Source: Leptolyngbya sp. FACHB-261 (GTDB lineage Bacteria; Cyanobacteriota; Cyanobacteriia; FACHB-261). Taken from it: a stretch of 64,000 bases of DNA. Of this stretch, positions 37,156-46,544 are shown one piece after another (the first letter of the stretch is position 1; each line of letters starts with the position of its first letter). Under the pieces are notes generated by a model that did not search any database, was not told where the DNA came from, and saw only the letters and a list, made by a program, of their open reading frames with translations. Location of the stretch: the NCBI RefSeq assembly GCF_014696065.1, contig NZ_JACJPL010000018.1, positions 248,001 through 312,000 on the forward strand. The letters are read 5' to 3'. Position numbers and translations under genes: made by a program.

Positions 37156-37479
37156 ATGAGTAATAACAATCTTTTGACACAGCTTTTAATGCTGGGGGTT
37201 GGCACAACCTCTTTGATGGCAGAGAAGTTGCGTGAGGTCACCGACCAGTGGGTTAAAGATGGGCGTTTGGATGCCGATCAAGCCCAGAGCTTCGTCAACG
37301 ACCTCATGCAACAGGTCAAGTCCGAGCAGGGCAATTTTGAAACCCAGATGCAACGCCAGATGCGTAATATGATGCAGGATCTGGGTGTGCCCCGTCAGGC
37401 GGAGATGGACGAGCTGCGTGGACGCCTCGACCGCCTGGAGCGGCAGGTGCGACAGATAGAAGATCGCCTCTGGCGCTAA
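37156..37479 (+). CDS. Phasin-family protein
   Basis: The 107-residue protein is mostly helical, with LLMLGVGTTSLMAEKLREVTDQWV at the start, a central DADQAQSFVNDLMQQV and a C-terminal coiled coil (ELRGRLDRLERQVRQIEDRLW). This is the pattern of short PhaF/PhaI-type phasins and related polyhydroxyalkanoate-granule proteins. In cyanobacteria such proteins are common even where granules are absent, so a granule role is not proven. No pha genes are nearby. Confidence 0.8.
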   Translation: MSNNNLLTQLLMLGVGTTSLMAEKLREVTDQWVKDGRLDADQAQSFVNDLMQQVKSEQGNFETQMQRQMRNMMQDLGVPRQAEMDELRGRLDRLERQVRQIEDRLWR

Positions 37480-37529
37480 CAGCTAGGGTACGATAGACAG
37501 GTTTTACTTCAGCTCGCGAGGAGCTAATC

Positions 37530-38090
37530 ATGAAAGGAATACTGGCCAGCTTGGCTGTTGTTGCCCTAGCTGTTACTGTCCTTGTGACTGCTCAATTCTT
37601 AGAGAGTCGTAACCCTGTTCGTGCAGATGCACCCTTCAGCTCTGCGACAGCAGCTCCAACCGTCATAGCCCAAAGTGCCCCAAGCACACCCAGCCCATCA
37701 CCCAGCGAGGCCCCAATGAGCCAACCCGCCCAGAACCAGCCCAACGCAGAGGTCGTGACTACTCCCTCTGGGCTTAAGTACATTGACGAAGTTGTAGGCA
37801 CTGGTACTGTGCCTCGCACAGGCCAAACCATTGTTGTTCATTACACGGGCACCTTGGAAGATGGCACCAAGTTTGATAGCTCCGTGGACCGAGGTCAGCC
37901 TTTCCAGTTCCGGGTTGGCACCGGCATGGTGATCAAAGGTTGGGATGAAGGGCTTTCCACAATGCACGTAGGTGGCAAACGCAAGCTGATCATTCCTCCC
38001 GATTTGGGCTACGGCGCTCGGGGTGCCGGTGGCGTTATTCCGCCTAACGCGACCCTGATTTTTGACGTAGAACTGCTCGGCGTCCGCTAA
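37530..38090 (+). CDS. FKBP-type peptidyl-prolyl cis-trans isomerase, exported
   Basis: The 186-residue protein has an N-terminal hydrophobic helix (about residues 5-24), a Pro/Ser/Ala-rich linker, and a single FKBP domain. The domain has the usual marks: [63 protein letters not shown] (in parts). All the ligand-pocket aromatic positions (Tyr, Phe, Trp) are present. In cyanobacteria such proteins act in the periplasm or thylakoid lumen. Its TAA stop lies inside a perfect palindrome CCGCTAATTAGCGG (38084-38097). It precedes dnaE with a structured gap between. Confidence 0.93.
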   Translation: MKGILASLAVVALAVTVLVTAQFLESRNPVRADAPFSSATAAPTVIAQSAPSTPSPSPSEAPMSQPAQNQPNAEVVTTPSGLKYIDEVVGTGTVPRTGQTIVVHYTGTLEDGTKFDSSVDRGQPFQFRVGTGMVIKGWDEGLSTMHVGGKRKLIIPPDLGYGARGAGGVIPPNATLIFDVELLGVR

Positions 38091-38121
38091 TTAGCGGTGT
38101 TGGTAGGAGTCTTTAAAGACT

Positions 38122-38215
38122 AGAAGCATCACAAACGGCACCAGTCGCGGGACTGCGTCCAGTGCCCGGTGCGGTGCCAAACGCAGTGCTAGCGAATACG
38201 GTGCCAAATGCTTCT
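38122..38215. other. Nested imperfect hairpin between the FKBP gene and dnaE
   Basis: Paired arms occur in mirror order: AGAAGCAT with ATGCTTCT, GGCACC with GGTGCC, CGC with GCG, and ACTGCGT with ACGCAGT, around a 22-base loop (38159-38180). That is 24 pairs over 94 bases with short internal loops. A 14-bp palindrome AGTCTTTAAAGACT lies just before (38108-38121). It could be a terminator, a small RNA or a palindromic repeat. Confidence 0.55.
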
Positions 38216-38282
38216 TCCCTACTTGCACGACTCGCTGGAATAGCGCTTAATGGGGTGAACGATCCCTATATCTAGCGTCTTT

Positions 38283-41200
38283 ATGTCCTTTGTCGGCCTA
38301 CACATCCACAGTGACTACAGCCTGCTAGACGGAGCAAGCCAGCTACCGGACCTAGTGAGTCGAGCTGTAGAGCTAAAGATGCCCGCCGTGTCGCTGACAG
38401 ACCACGGCGTGATGTATGGTGCGATCGAGCTGCTCAAAACCTGTCGCAATGCCAGCGCTCCCATTAAGCCGATCATCGGTAACGAGATGTACGTCATCAA
38501 TGGCGACATTGAGAAACAGGAGCGCCGTCCTCGTTACCACCAAGTTGTCCTTGCCAAGAACACCCAGGGTTATAAAAACCTGGTAAAACTGACTACTGTT
38601 TCCCACCTCAAAGGAATGCAGGGCAAGGGTATTTTCTCCCGTCCTTGCATCAGCAAAGATTTGCTCGAGCAGTACCGGGAAGGGCTGATTGTCACCTCTG
38701 CTTGTTTGGGAGGCGAAGTCCCACAGGCAATTTTGCAGGGCAGACCTGAAATCGCACGTAAAGTGGCGCTGTGGTACAAGGAAGTTTTTAAGGATGATTA
38801 TTATCTAGAAATTCAAGATCACGGTTCTCGCGAAGATCGCATTGTCAATGTCGAAGTTGTCAAAATCGCGCGAGAACTGGATATTAAAATCATTGCGACG
38901 AATGACTCACACTTTGTTTCTTGCAAGGACGTTGAGGCTCATGACGCGCTTCTATGTATTCAAACTGGCAAGTTGATTGCCGAAGATAAACGTCTACGCT
39001 ACAGCGGCACTGAATATCTCAAAAGCGCCGAGGAAATGGCGCAACTGTTTCGCGATCACCTAACCGACGAGGTCATTCAAGAAGCCCTTGCCACCACCCT
39101 AGAAGTAGCGGAGAAAGTTGAGGAGTACAAGATTCTGGGCGAGCCTCGCCTCGCTGATTATCCAGTACCCAAAGGTCATACCGCTGAAACTTATCTAGAG
39201 GAAGTGACCTGGCAGGGGATGCTGGAGCGCTTGAATCTCACTGCCGCTACAGACGTGCCCCTTGAGTATCGAGAACGCCTCGATTACGAACTGGCAATGA
39301 TGCAGCAGATGGGGTTCTCCACCTACTTTCTGGTGGTTTGGGACTACATCAAATATGCACGCGATAATGCGATTCCAGTCGGTCCGGGCCGGGGCAGTGC
39401 AGCCGGATCCTTAGTCGCTTACGCACTCAAAATCACCAACATCGACCCGGTTCACCACGGCTTGCTCTTTGAGCGGTTTCTCAATCCAGAACGCAAGTCA
39501 ATGCCAGATATTGACACCGATTTCTGCATTGAGCGGCGGGATGACATGATCGAATATGTCACTCACAAATACGGTGAAGATCGCGTTGCGCAGATCATTA
39601 CCTTCAACCGCCTCACCTCTAAGGCGGTGCTTAAGGATGTAGCGCGAGTGCTGGACATCCCCTATGGCGAATCAGATCGGATGGCCAAGCTAATTCCGGT
39701 TGCACGGGGCAAACCGGCCAAGCTGAAGGTGATGATCTCGGACGAGACGCCAGCCCCAGAATTCAAGAAAAAATATGATGAAGACCCTCAGGCGCGCCAT
39801 TGGATTGATATGGCCATGCGCATTGAGGGCACCAACAAAACCTTTGGGGTTCATGCTGCGGGCGTGGTGATTGCCTCGGAGCCTTTGGACCAAATTGTGC
39901 CATTGCAGCGCAATAACGAAGGTGCGGTGATTACGCAGTATTTCATGGAAGATATCGAGGCCATTGGTCTACTCAAAATGGACTTTTTGGGCCTGCGCAA
40001 CCTCACCATGATTCAGCGCACTGTCGACCTCATTCGCAAGGAGAAAGATCCAAAATTCGACCCAGATCATATTCCTCTTGATGATCTGGCATCCTTCAAA
40101 TTATTAGGTACGGGCAAGCTAGAAGGGATCTTCCAGTTGGAATCCTCGGGGATGAAACAGGTGGTTCGAGACCTGAAACCCTCCAACTTGGAAGACATTT
40201 CTTCAATCTTGGCCCTCTATCGACCGGGTCCATTGGATGCGGGGCTGATCCCAGAATTTATTGACCGTAAACACGGTCGCAAGCCAATTGAGTATGTCCA
40301 TGAGAGTCTCAAGCCAATTCTGAATGAGACTTACGGCATCCTGGTCTATCAGGAGCAAATCATGAAAGTTGCTCAGGATTTGGCAGGCTATTCACTGGGG
40401 CAAGCGGATTTACTGCGACGGGCAATGGGTAAAAAGAAAGTTTCAGAGATGCAAAAACATCGCGAAACTTTTATCGATGGGGCTGCTAAAAACGGCGTGA
40501 AATCGAAAGTAGCCGAGGCGCTATTTGACCAAATGGTTTTATTCGCCGAATACTGTTTTAATAAATCCCATTCGACTGCTTACGGCTACGTCACGTATCA
40601 AACGGCCTATCTCAAAGCTAATTACCCAGTTGAGTATATGGCTGCCCTTTTGTCTTCGATCAGTGGTGATCAAGACAAGGTGCAGAAATATATTGGGACT
40701 TGCCTGAGCATGGGCATTGAGGTGCTTCTGCCGGATGTCAACCGTTCAGGCGTTGATTTCACACCTCAAGAAACCAGCATTTTGTTTGGGCTCTCCGCAG
40801 TGCGCAATGTGGGAGGCGGTGCCATTCAAGCCGTTTTGGAGGCGCGGGAGACCGGTGGTTCCTTCACTTCTCTATCAGATCTTTGCGAACGGGTTGACAC
40901 GCGCACCGTCAACAAGCGGACCTTAGAAGCACTGATTCAATCGGGCGCACTAGATACCCTGCACCCCAATCGCCGACAACTGATGAGCGATCTGGAGCCT
41001 CTGCTGAAATGGGCAGCCAAACGCTCAGAAGAAAAAGCCAGTGGTCAAGGAAACTTGTTCGACTTTGGCAATCTTCTCAGCGCCACGACTACCTCGTTTG
41101 CCCCCCTACCAGATCTGCCAACCGTCGAGGATTTTGACCCCACTGAAAAGCTTCGACTCGAAAAAGAACTATTAGGTTTCTACATTTCTGATCACCCACT

Positions 41201-41834
41201 CAAGCCTGTTTGTAAAGCAGCTCAGATCCTGGCACCGGTGAACTTGAGTGATTTAGAAGAACAGAGTGAAGGCAGCACTGTCAGCGCGATTGCTCTAATC
41301 ACTGAGATCAAGCCCATCGTCACCAAAAAGGGCAGCCGCATGGCGATTGTGCAACTCGAAGACCTCAGCGGTCACTGCGAGGCTGTAGTATTTCCAGAAG
41401 CCTTCGAGCGTGTGGGGGCAGTTTTGCAGAAAGACCAGCGCTTGATGATCTGGGCCAAGCTCGACCGTCGCGACGACCGTATGCAGATGATCATCAACGA
41501 CGCTGAGCCAGTCGAGGAAGTTTGTCTGGTAACGGTCGAGCTAGAGCCGCAGCAGGCCAACAGCATTCAGGAGCTACACCGCCTGCGCACAATTCTCAAC
41601 CAGCACACCGGACAAACAGGCGACGGTGAGGAGCAAGACAGCCGCAAGTTACCAGCAGGGCGGATCCCGGTGATCGCTCAAGTGGGCCAAAAAAATCGCT
41701 GCTTCGTTCGCTTAGGCCCTCAGTTCCGAGTGATGGACGAAGCTGCAGCCATTGCCGCCCTCAAGCAGGCAAACTTCCGGGCTCAGAAACAGTACCTTCT
41801 GCCTCGGTCTCAACCAGCTCAAGCGCTACGGTAA
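38283..41834 (+). CDS. dnaE: DNA polymerase III alpha subunit, intact and intein-free
   Basis: DnaE is the catalytic polymerase of the chromosomal replicase. The 1183-residue protein has the N-terminal PHP domain ([16 protein letters not shown]), the palm catalytic Asp residues in [11 protein letters not shown] (about 408), the [14 protein letters not shown] loop, the fingers, tandem helix-hairpin-helix region, and a C-terminal OB fold ([16 protein letters not shown]). In many cyanobacteria dnaE is split by the DnaE intein between the Y and C of [10 protein letters not shown]. Here that string is continuous (Y757-C758, 40551-40556), so the insertion site is empty. The 3' end overlaps the converging CCB gene by 74 bp. 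Confidence 0.98.
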   Translation: MSFVGLHIHSDYSLLDGASQLPDLVSRAVELKMPAVSLTDHGVMYGAIELLKTCRNASAPIKPIIGNEMYVINGDIEKQERRPRYHQVVLAKNTQGYKNLVKLTTVSHLKGMQGKGIFSRPCISKDLLEQYREGLIVTSACLGGEVPQAILQGRPEIARKVALWYKEVFKDDYYLEIQDHGSREDRIVNVEVVKIARELDIKIIATNDSHFVSCKDVEAHDALLCIQTGKLIAEDKRLRYSGTEYLKSAEEMAQLFRDHLTDEVIQEALATTLEVAEKVEEYKILGEPRLADYPVPKGHTAETYLEEVTWQGMLERLNLTAATDVPLEYRERLDYELAMMQQMGFSTYFLVVWDYIKYARDNAIPVGPGRGSAAGSLVAYALKITNIDPVHHGLLFERFLNPERKSMPDIDTDFCIERRDDMIEYVTHKYGEDRVAQIITFNRLTSKAVLKDVARVLDIPYGESDRMAKLIPVARGKPAKLKVMISDETPAPEFKKKYDEDPQARHWIDMAMRIEGTNKTFGVHAAGVVIASEPLDQIVPLQRNNEGAVITQYFMEDIEAIGLLKMDFLGLRNLTMIQRTVDLIRKEKDPKFDPDHIPLDDLASFKLLGTGKLEGIFQLESSGMKQVVRDLKPSNLEDISSILALYRPGPLDAGLIPEFIDRKHGRKPIEYVHESLKPILNETYGILVYQEQIMKVAQDLAGYSLGQADLLRRAMGKKKVSEMQKHRETFIDGAAKNGVKSKVAEALFDQMVLFAEYCFNKSHSTAYGYVTYQTAYLKANYPVEYMAALLSSISGDQDKVQKYIGTCLSMGIEVLLPDVNRSGVDFTPQETSILFGLSAVRNVGGGAIQAVLEARETGGSFTSLSDLCERVDTRTVNKRTLEALIQSGALDTLHPNRRQLMSDLEPLLKWAAKRSEEKASGQGNLFDFGNLLSATTTSFAPLPDLPTVEDFDPTEKLRLEKELLGFYISDHPLKPVCKAAQILAPVNLSDLEEQSEGSTVSAIALITEIKPIVTKKGSRMAIVQLEDLSGHCEAVVFPEAFERVGAVLQKDQRLMIWAKLDRRDDRMQMIINDAEPVEEVCLVTVELEPQQANSIQELHRLRTILNQHTGQTGDGEEQDSRKLPAGRIPVIAQVGQKNRCFVRLGPQFRVMDEAAAIAALKQANFRAQKQYLLPRSQPAQALR

Positions 41835-42450
41835 GCTTCTCTGCGATTGCCGCTACCCAGGCTTCGTCTTGGCGAGTATAGCTGCGCGGGGCGTTGGCAC
41901 CGAGGATCAGGGCACCGCGCGGTCCCAGCGGTTGCACGATCACCCCTTGGGTATTGGGCGGCAGATAATTGAATTCAATTCGGCCTGGATAGACCTTGAG
42001 TGCAACTAGATAAATCGGCTTTTGAGTCTCTAGGGCTCGTTTGAGGATGGGGCCGGGCTTCACGCTGGCAGTTGGTCCGAGTACACCTCGCCGCAACAGC
42101 GTTTGTTCGTCGTACCACACGACTACGGAGCGGGTCACTGTGTTGGTGAGTAAAGTGCGGGAGGTCCAGGCTAGCTCCAGCCGAACAGACTCCGGCAGCG
42201 TTTCGGTTAGTTCGAACCCCTCTGTTCCCTCTAGTACCACCGACTCCGGCAAACGCGGCTGCACCTGCTGCCACAACAGACCTGTAAGAATTAGCAGGGC
42301 ACTGAGTAAGATGCCCAGAGCATCAGAGCGAGCCTGAGAGTCTGTCAACAGGGGTGCATTCAAGCGGTTGAGTAGCAGTAAACTGCCTCCCAAAGCCCCG
42401 ACGACTAACGGCAAACGGCGCAGGACAGCATTGGGGTCAGATCTAGCCAT
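41761..42450 (-). CDS. CCB2/CCB4-like cofactor assembly of complex C protein
   Basis: Members of this family (CCB2/CCB4) help attach the unusual haem c(i) covalently to cytochrome b6 of the b6f complex. The ATG at 42450 gives 229 residues; the longer frame (to 42522) lies inside bioD and is unlikely. Two hydrophobic segments near the N-terminus ([18 protein letters not shown] and [17 protein letters not shown]) anchor a soluble part. Conserved pieces include [20 protein letters not shown] and [22 protein letters not shown]. It overlaps the bioD stop by eight bases (ATGGCTAG), so the two are coupled. Family assignment is from general resemblance. Confidence 0.82.
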   Translation of the reverse strand: MARSDPNAVLRRLPLVVGALGGSLLLLNRLNAPLLTDSQARSDALGILLSALLILTGLLWQQVQPRLPESVVLEGTEGFELTETLPESVRLELAWTSRTLLTNTVTRSVVVWYDEQTLLRRGVLGPTASVKPGPILKRALETQKPIYLVALKVYPGRIEFNYLPPNTQGVIVQPLGPRGALILGANAPRSYTRQDEAWVAAIAEKLTVALELVETEAEGTVSEPGSLPA

Positions 42451-43126
42451 GCCAACCCAATTGCTCCAGGTCGAGGCCAGAAGCAGCCTGCACCAGTTTG
42501 GTGCGATCGGTGGGATCGGCAAGGGCAGGCAGGATTCCTAGAATCGGCACGCCTGTAATGCCACTCACGAGATCCGGCGGCGCCCACTCTGCCAAAGCTG
42601 GTTCTGGGCTATCGGGGGGCAAGTTGAGCACGATACCGCGCAGATCCACGCCGTAGTGGCGGGCAAGCGCGACGTTAGCCACAGCCTGCCCAATCGCCCC
42701 CAGCTTGACAGGAACCACCAACAGGGTCGGCAGCCGCCAGTCGCGGGCCAAGTCCGCAACCACTAGCTCACGCGTAATCGGCGACCCCAGACCACCCACT
42801 CCTTCTACCAAAACCTTTTGCTTGCGAGTTTGTAGAGCTGTAAAGGCTCGCCAAACAGCAGCTAGATCAACTGAACGGCCTTCTTGTTCCGCAGCCAGCG
42901 GGGGGGCTAGGGGTGCTGCAAAATATTGAGGGGTAATCGTGTCGCGGTCCTCACTCAGACCTAACACTTGCTGATAGTGCTCGCAATCGCCTGGCCCTGA
43001 CTGAAAGGGCTTGAATACACCTAGTTTCTCTGGCGCAGCGTAGGTTTGCCAGTAAGCAGCTAGAGCAGTGGTCAGGACCGTTTTACCTGCACCAGTATCT
43101 GTGGCCGTAATTAGCAGAGATTTCAA
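42443..43126 (-). CDS. bioD: Dethiobiotin synthetase
   Basis: BioD closes the ureido ring of dethiobiotin from diaminopelargonate, CO2 and ATP, the penultimate step to biotin. The 227-residue protein has the P-loop TATDTGAGKTVLTTALAAYW at its start, the conserved KPFQSG substrate loop, and VLVEGVGGLGSPIT (Walker B region, usually EGAGG). The other parts of the Rossmann-like fold follow. No other bio genes are in the window. It is the first gene of a coupled pair with the CCB protein. Confidence 0.93.
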   Translation of the reverse strand: MKSLLITATDTGAGKTVLTTALAAYWQTYAAPEKLGVFKPFQSGPGDCEHYQQVLGLSEDRDTITPQYFAAPLAPPLAAEQEGRSVDLAAVWRAFTALQTRKQKVLVEGVGGLGSPITRELVVADLARDWRLPTLLVVPVKLGAIGQAVANVALARHYGVDLRGIVLNLPPDSPEPALAEWAPPDLVSGITGVPILGILPALADPTDRTKLVQAASGLDLEQLGWHG

Positions 43127-43361
43127 GCGGGTGTCAGCGAAAACAGAGTAAAGATCAGCTTAGCATTTAGCAATGGCTGAGCTGAGATTAGAACTTGGGA
43201 CTGAGCAATAAGGGTAGGAATTTCCCTCTCAATACTGGAGGCACTAAGCTACCAAGTCACTGCGGCGAACGCACCAAAGACAACTAAGCTAGAGCCTACA
43301 AGTTTGACCTGTCGGACTCTTTAGCAACCAAAAGTTTGAATACCGAAAGTGAAACTTACAA

Positions 43362-44675
43362 ATGGTTACTATCTGCAGGCGGTTGATGAATAGAGAACTA
43401 TTTAGCGCGGCTCTACTCATGCTGAGTCTTGTGGCATTTTTGCCGGGCTGCCAGTCTAGACAGACTGTACCTAGGGCAGTAGCAGAAATACCTGCAGAAG
43501 AAAAACCGGTCACGCTCAAGCTCAGTGGCTGGGGGGCCAGCCCTAGTGAACAGGAGCTATTGAGACAAGTTTTACAAGATTTTGAAGCTAAACATCCAGG
43601 AATCAAAGTCAAGTTTGAGGTTATCTCTGACCAGTACATGGATGTGATCAAAACTCGTTTGATTGGCGATGCAGCTCCTGATGTCTTCTACTTAGATGTG
43701 CTGGAAGCTCCTTTCCTAATGAGCAAGAACGTTTTGGAACCTCTGGATCGCTACATTACACCCGATTTTAATCTAGCTGATTTTGAGCAACCCCTACTGA
43801 ACGCTTTCAAGTACCAAGGCAAGATCTATGGCTTGCCCAAAGATTTTTCGACCCTTGTTCTGTTCTATAACAAAAAGGCATTTGCCGCCGCCGGAATCAC
43901 CCGTCCACCTCGCACTTGGCGTGAGTTTTCAGAAGCATCAAAAAAGTTAACCCTTGACCAAAACAAGGATGGCAGGACTGATCAATATGGCTTTGGCGTT
44001 GCTCCAGAATTAGCGCGTCAGGCTTTTATGATTAAGGCATTTGGTGGTGAATTGGTAGACTCCCAAAACTACGCTGCTTTCGCTAGTCCCGAGGCCCTCA
44101 AAGGACTGCAACTGGTAGTCGACCAGTATCAAAAAGATCGTACCTCTGCCCAAAAATCTGATGTAGGTGCCAACTCAGGCAGTGAAATGTTCGGGCAGGG
44201 CAAGGTAGCGATGGTCCTTGAGGGCAATTGGGCTATTCCTTACTTGCAGGAGAATTTTCCAGAATTAGAGTTCGGGACAGCCGAGGTGCCAACGGTCAAT
44301 AACAAACCAGGCACGATGCTATTCACAGTTGCTTATGTAATGAACCAGCAGAGCCAACACAAGGCTGCGGCCTGGACCCTAATCTCCTATCTCACTGGCA
44401 AGAAAGGTATGAAAACCTGGACCAGTAAAGGCTTTGCCTTGCCAGCACGTCAGTCAGTTGCGACTGAGCTAGGGTACAACCGAGACCCTCTACGAGCTGC
44501 TTTTGTCTCAGGCGTGAGCTACGCGACCCCTTGGCAGGCAGGCGAAACTCTACCCACCATCATGAATAGCTTTGACAATCAGTTTGTAAGCGCGATGCTC
44601 GGCCAACAACCTCTACAGCAGGCCATGGTCGAAGCCCAAACCACTGCTAACCAGGAGATTCAAGCATCACAATAG
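43362..44675 (+). CDS. Sugar-type ABC transporter substrate-binding lipoprotein
   Basis: The 437-residue protein is a family 1 solute-binding protein (MalE/ThuE/GgtB-like). A signal peptide ends at the lipobox FLPGC. Typical features are VTLKLSGWGASPSEQELL, FEAKHPGIKVKFEV, DVFYLDVLEAPFL, and the conserved IYGLPKDFSTLVLFYNKKAFAAAGI (in parts) with a late GKVAMVLEGNWAIPYL. The ATG at 43362 or the Met nine codons later could be the start; both give a plausible lipoprotein signal. It is followed by two permease genes in an operon. The substrate is a sugar or compatible solute such as glucosylglycerol or trehalose, but not decidable here. No ATPase gene is adjacent. Confidence 0.92.
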   Translation: MVTICRRLMNRELFSAALLMLSLVAFLPGCQSRQTVPRAVAEIPAEEKPVTLKLSGWGASPSEQELLRQVLQDFEAKHPGIKVKFEVISDQYMDVIKTRLIGDAAPDVFYLDVLEAPFLMSKNVLEPLDRYITPDFNLADFEQPLLNAFKYQGKIYGLPKDFSTLVLFYNKKAFAAAGITRPPRTWREFSEASKKLTLDQNKDGRTDQYGFGVAPELARQAFMIKAFGGELVDSQNYAAFASPEALKGLQLVVDQYQKDRTSAQKSDVGANSGSEMFGQGKVAMVLEGNWAIPYLQENFPELEFGTAEVPTVNNKPGTMLFTVAYVMNQQSQHKAAAWTLISYLTGKKGMKTWTSKGFALPARQSVATELGYNRDPLRAAFVSGVSYATPWQAGETLPTIMNSFDNQFVSAMLGQQPLQQAMVEAQTTANQEIQASQ

Positions 44676-44689
44676 CTGAGGGATTGATC

Positions 44690-45589
44690 ATGCCCAGACC
44701 ACAAAAGCAGCAACAAAATTTCAGAGAAATAGGCACTGGTTATCTCTTCATGGCGCCTGCCATTTTGGTTCTGAGCACTTTTGTTGTGTTGCCAATTCTA
44801 TACGCTGTATTTCTCTCTGTTCAAAAGGTTCAACTTCTAGGCGAGATCGACTATCAATTTGTCGGCCTGCGCAATTTCGCACGCATGTTTGGCGACCCGC
44901 GCATTTGGATTGCCTTAAAGAATACAGTTCAATACGTGGCGATTGTGGTTCCAGCGCAGACTGTTCTCGCTCTATTACTCGCAGTTACTCTCAACTCAGG
45001 TATTAGAGGACAAACCTGGTTTCGTATTATCTATTTTCTGCCCACCATTACCTCGTCGGCAGTTCTAACTTTGATTTTCATGTGGATCTATAACACCAAT
45101 GGCCTGTTGAATGATGTTCTCGCCTTGGTTGGTCTACCTACATACAATTGGATTGGCGATCCGGACATTGCCCTCAAGGCGATTATGTTGATGAATATCT
45201 GGTCAACCGCGCCTTTCTACATGGTGATCTATCTGGCGGCACTTCAAGATATCCCAGAGTCAGTTTATGAGGCTGCTACTCTAGATGGCGCTAACGACTG
45301 GCAAAAGTTAGTTCACATCACACTTCCCTTACTTAAACCTGTCACTTTTTTTGTTGCCACCGTTGGCATTATCGGCACCTTCCAACTCTTCGATCAGTCT
45401 TATATCTTTTCAGGTGGCTCCGGTGGTCCTAACAACTCAACTCTGACGATTGTGCTTCTGATTTATCAATATGTTTTTAGAAGCCTGAACTTAGGTTACG
45501 CTGCTGCCATTGCTTTTATGTTGGCTGCTCTAATCATTGCCTTGACTATTGTTCAACGGGGCCTATTTAAGGGAGAAAAACTTGTCTAA
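44690..45589 (+). CDS. Sugar ABC transporter permease, MalF-like
   Basis: This permease has about six membrane helices. The N-terminus GTGYLFMAPAILVLSTFVVLPILYAVFL is the usual first helix of the family, cited in parts. The ATPase-contact EAA loop reads EAATLDGANDWQKLVHITLPLLKP (pattern EAA...G......I.LP). The ATG at 44690 is used; a TTG six bases earlier is in frame. It starts 14 bases after the binding-protein gene and its stop overlaps the TTG start of the next permease by eight bases. It forms the membrane pore with the next gene's product. Confidence 0.93.
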   Translation: MPRPQKQQQNFREIGTGYLFMAPAILVLSTFVVLPILYAVFLSVQKVQLLGEIDYQFVGLRNFARMFGDPRIWIALKNTVQYVAIVVPAQTVLALLLAVTLNSGIRGQTWFRIIYFLPTITSSAVLTLIFMWIYNTNGLLNDVLALVGLPTYNWIGDPDIALKAIMLMNIWSTAPFYMVIYLAALQDIPESVYEAATLDGANDWQKLVHITLPLLKPVTFFVATVGIIGTFQLFDQSYIFSGGSGGPNNSTLTIVLLIYQYVFRSLNLGYAAAIAFMLAALIIALTIVQRGLFKGEKLV

Positions 45590-46433
45590 ACGGCAAAGCG
45601 AACAATCCCATTCTTTCTCTGGGCAACAGGGAATTTTATACGGTTTCTTGGTCTTGTACGCAGTCATTACGGCGGTCCCATTCCTATGGTCTTTATCTGC
45701 TTCTTTCAAGCCATTGACTGAGATTCTAGCGGGGGGAATCAATTTCATTCCCAAGCAATTCACGCTGGATAACTACAAACGCGTTTTTATTCAAGAGCCT
45801 CTATTTTTGCGTTGGCTGTTCAACAGTCTGTTTATTGCTGTTGGTGTCACAGTTTTTAATCTGCTCTTTAATTCTATGGCAGGCTATGCTTTGGCCCGCC
45901 TTCGCTTTCCGGGTAATCGCTTCTGGTTCTTTCTAATTCTATCTGTCTTAACAGTTCCACCCCAAATTACTCTGATCCCAACTTTCTTGATTCTCAAAGC
46001 CTTGGGATGGTTGAATTCCTATCAAGGCATGATTGTGCCAGGGATGGTCAATGCCACCTTCATTTTTATGATGCGGCAGTTCTTTGTAAATTTCCCAAAG
46101 GAACTAGAGGAAGCAGCAAAGCTAGATGGCCTTACCGGGTTTGGCATTTTCTTTCGCATTGTTTTGCCATTAGCCAAGCCAGCTCTGGCAGCTCAAGCCA
46201 TTTTTGTTTTCATGGGAAGCTGGAATAATTTCTTGCTGCCTTTGGTGATTCTATTTGAGCCAGAGATGTTCACTCTGCCTCTGGGGCTCAATACCTTCAA
46301 AGGTCAATACATCAGTTACTGGAACTATATTATGGCCGCGTCGATGGTTTTTACCTTACCGGCATTGGCACTCTATGCGTTTTTTAATCGATATTTCATC
46401 CAAGGAGTTACCTTCACAGGGGGCAAGCGTTAG
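45582..46433 (+). CDS. Sugar ABC transporter permease, MalG-like
   Basis: The second permease has about six helices and the EAA loop EEAAKLDGLTGFGIFFRIVLPLAKP, given as the pattern EAA-x2-DG...I-LP. The start is taken as the TTG at 45582, seven bases after AAGGGAG. It gives a short hydrophilic tail before the first helix (GILYGFLVLYAVITAVPFLWSL). A TTG 33 bases earlier is in frame but less likely. The last motif is ENxxxP-like PALALYAFFNRYFIQGVTFTGGKR. It pairs with the MalF-like permease; the missing ATPase must be encoded elsewhere, such as a shared MsiK/GgtA-type subunit. Confidence 0.92.
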   Translation: MSKRQSEQSHSFSGQQGILYGFLVLYAVITAVPFLWSLSASFKPLTEILAGGINFIPKQFTLDNYKRVFIQEPLFLRWLFNSLFIAVGVTVFNLLFNSMAGYALARLRFPGNRFWFFLILSVLTVPPQITLIPTFLILKALGWLNSYQGMIVPGMVNATFIFMMRQFFVNFPKELEEAAKLDGLTGFGIFFRIVLPLAKPALAAQAIFVFMGSWNNFLLPLVILFEPEMFTLPLGLNTFKGQYISYWNYIMAASMVFTLPALALYAFFNRYFIQGVTFTGGKR

Positions 46434-46447
46434 AAACCTGTCTGCCC

Positions 46448-46497
46448 TTGCAAACTAGAAAGCTGCCCTTACTCTGGTTGTTGATACCAGTTTGCAA
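46448..46497. terminator. Inverted repeat between the permease operon and htpX
   Basis: TTGCAAACT (46448-46456) pairs with AGTTTGCAA (46489-46497). A smaller competing hairpin CTGGT/ACCAG (46474-46490) lies inside. It sits between converging genes. A second weak repeat, GCCT/AGGC, lies near 46526-46550. Intrinsic termination is plausible but no T-run is obvious. Confidence 0.45.
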
Positions 46498-46544
46498 AGG
46501 CAACCTTCAAACTATTAGCCGTTTAGGCCTAAAAATTAGAGCCT

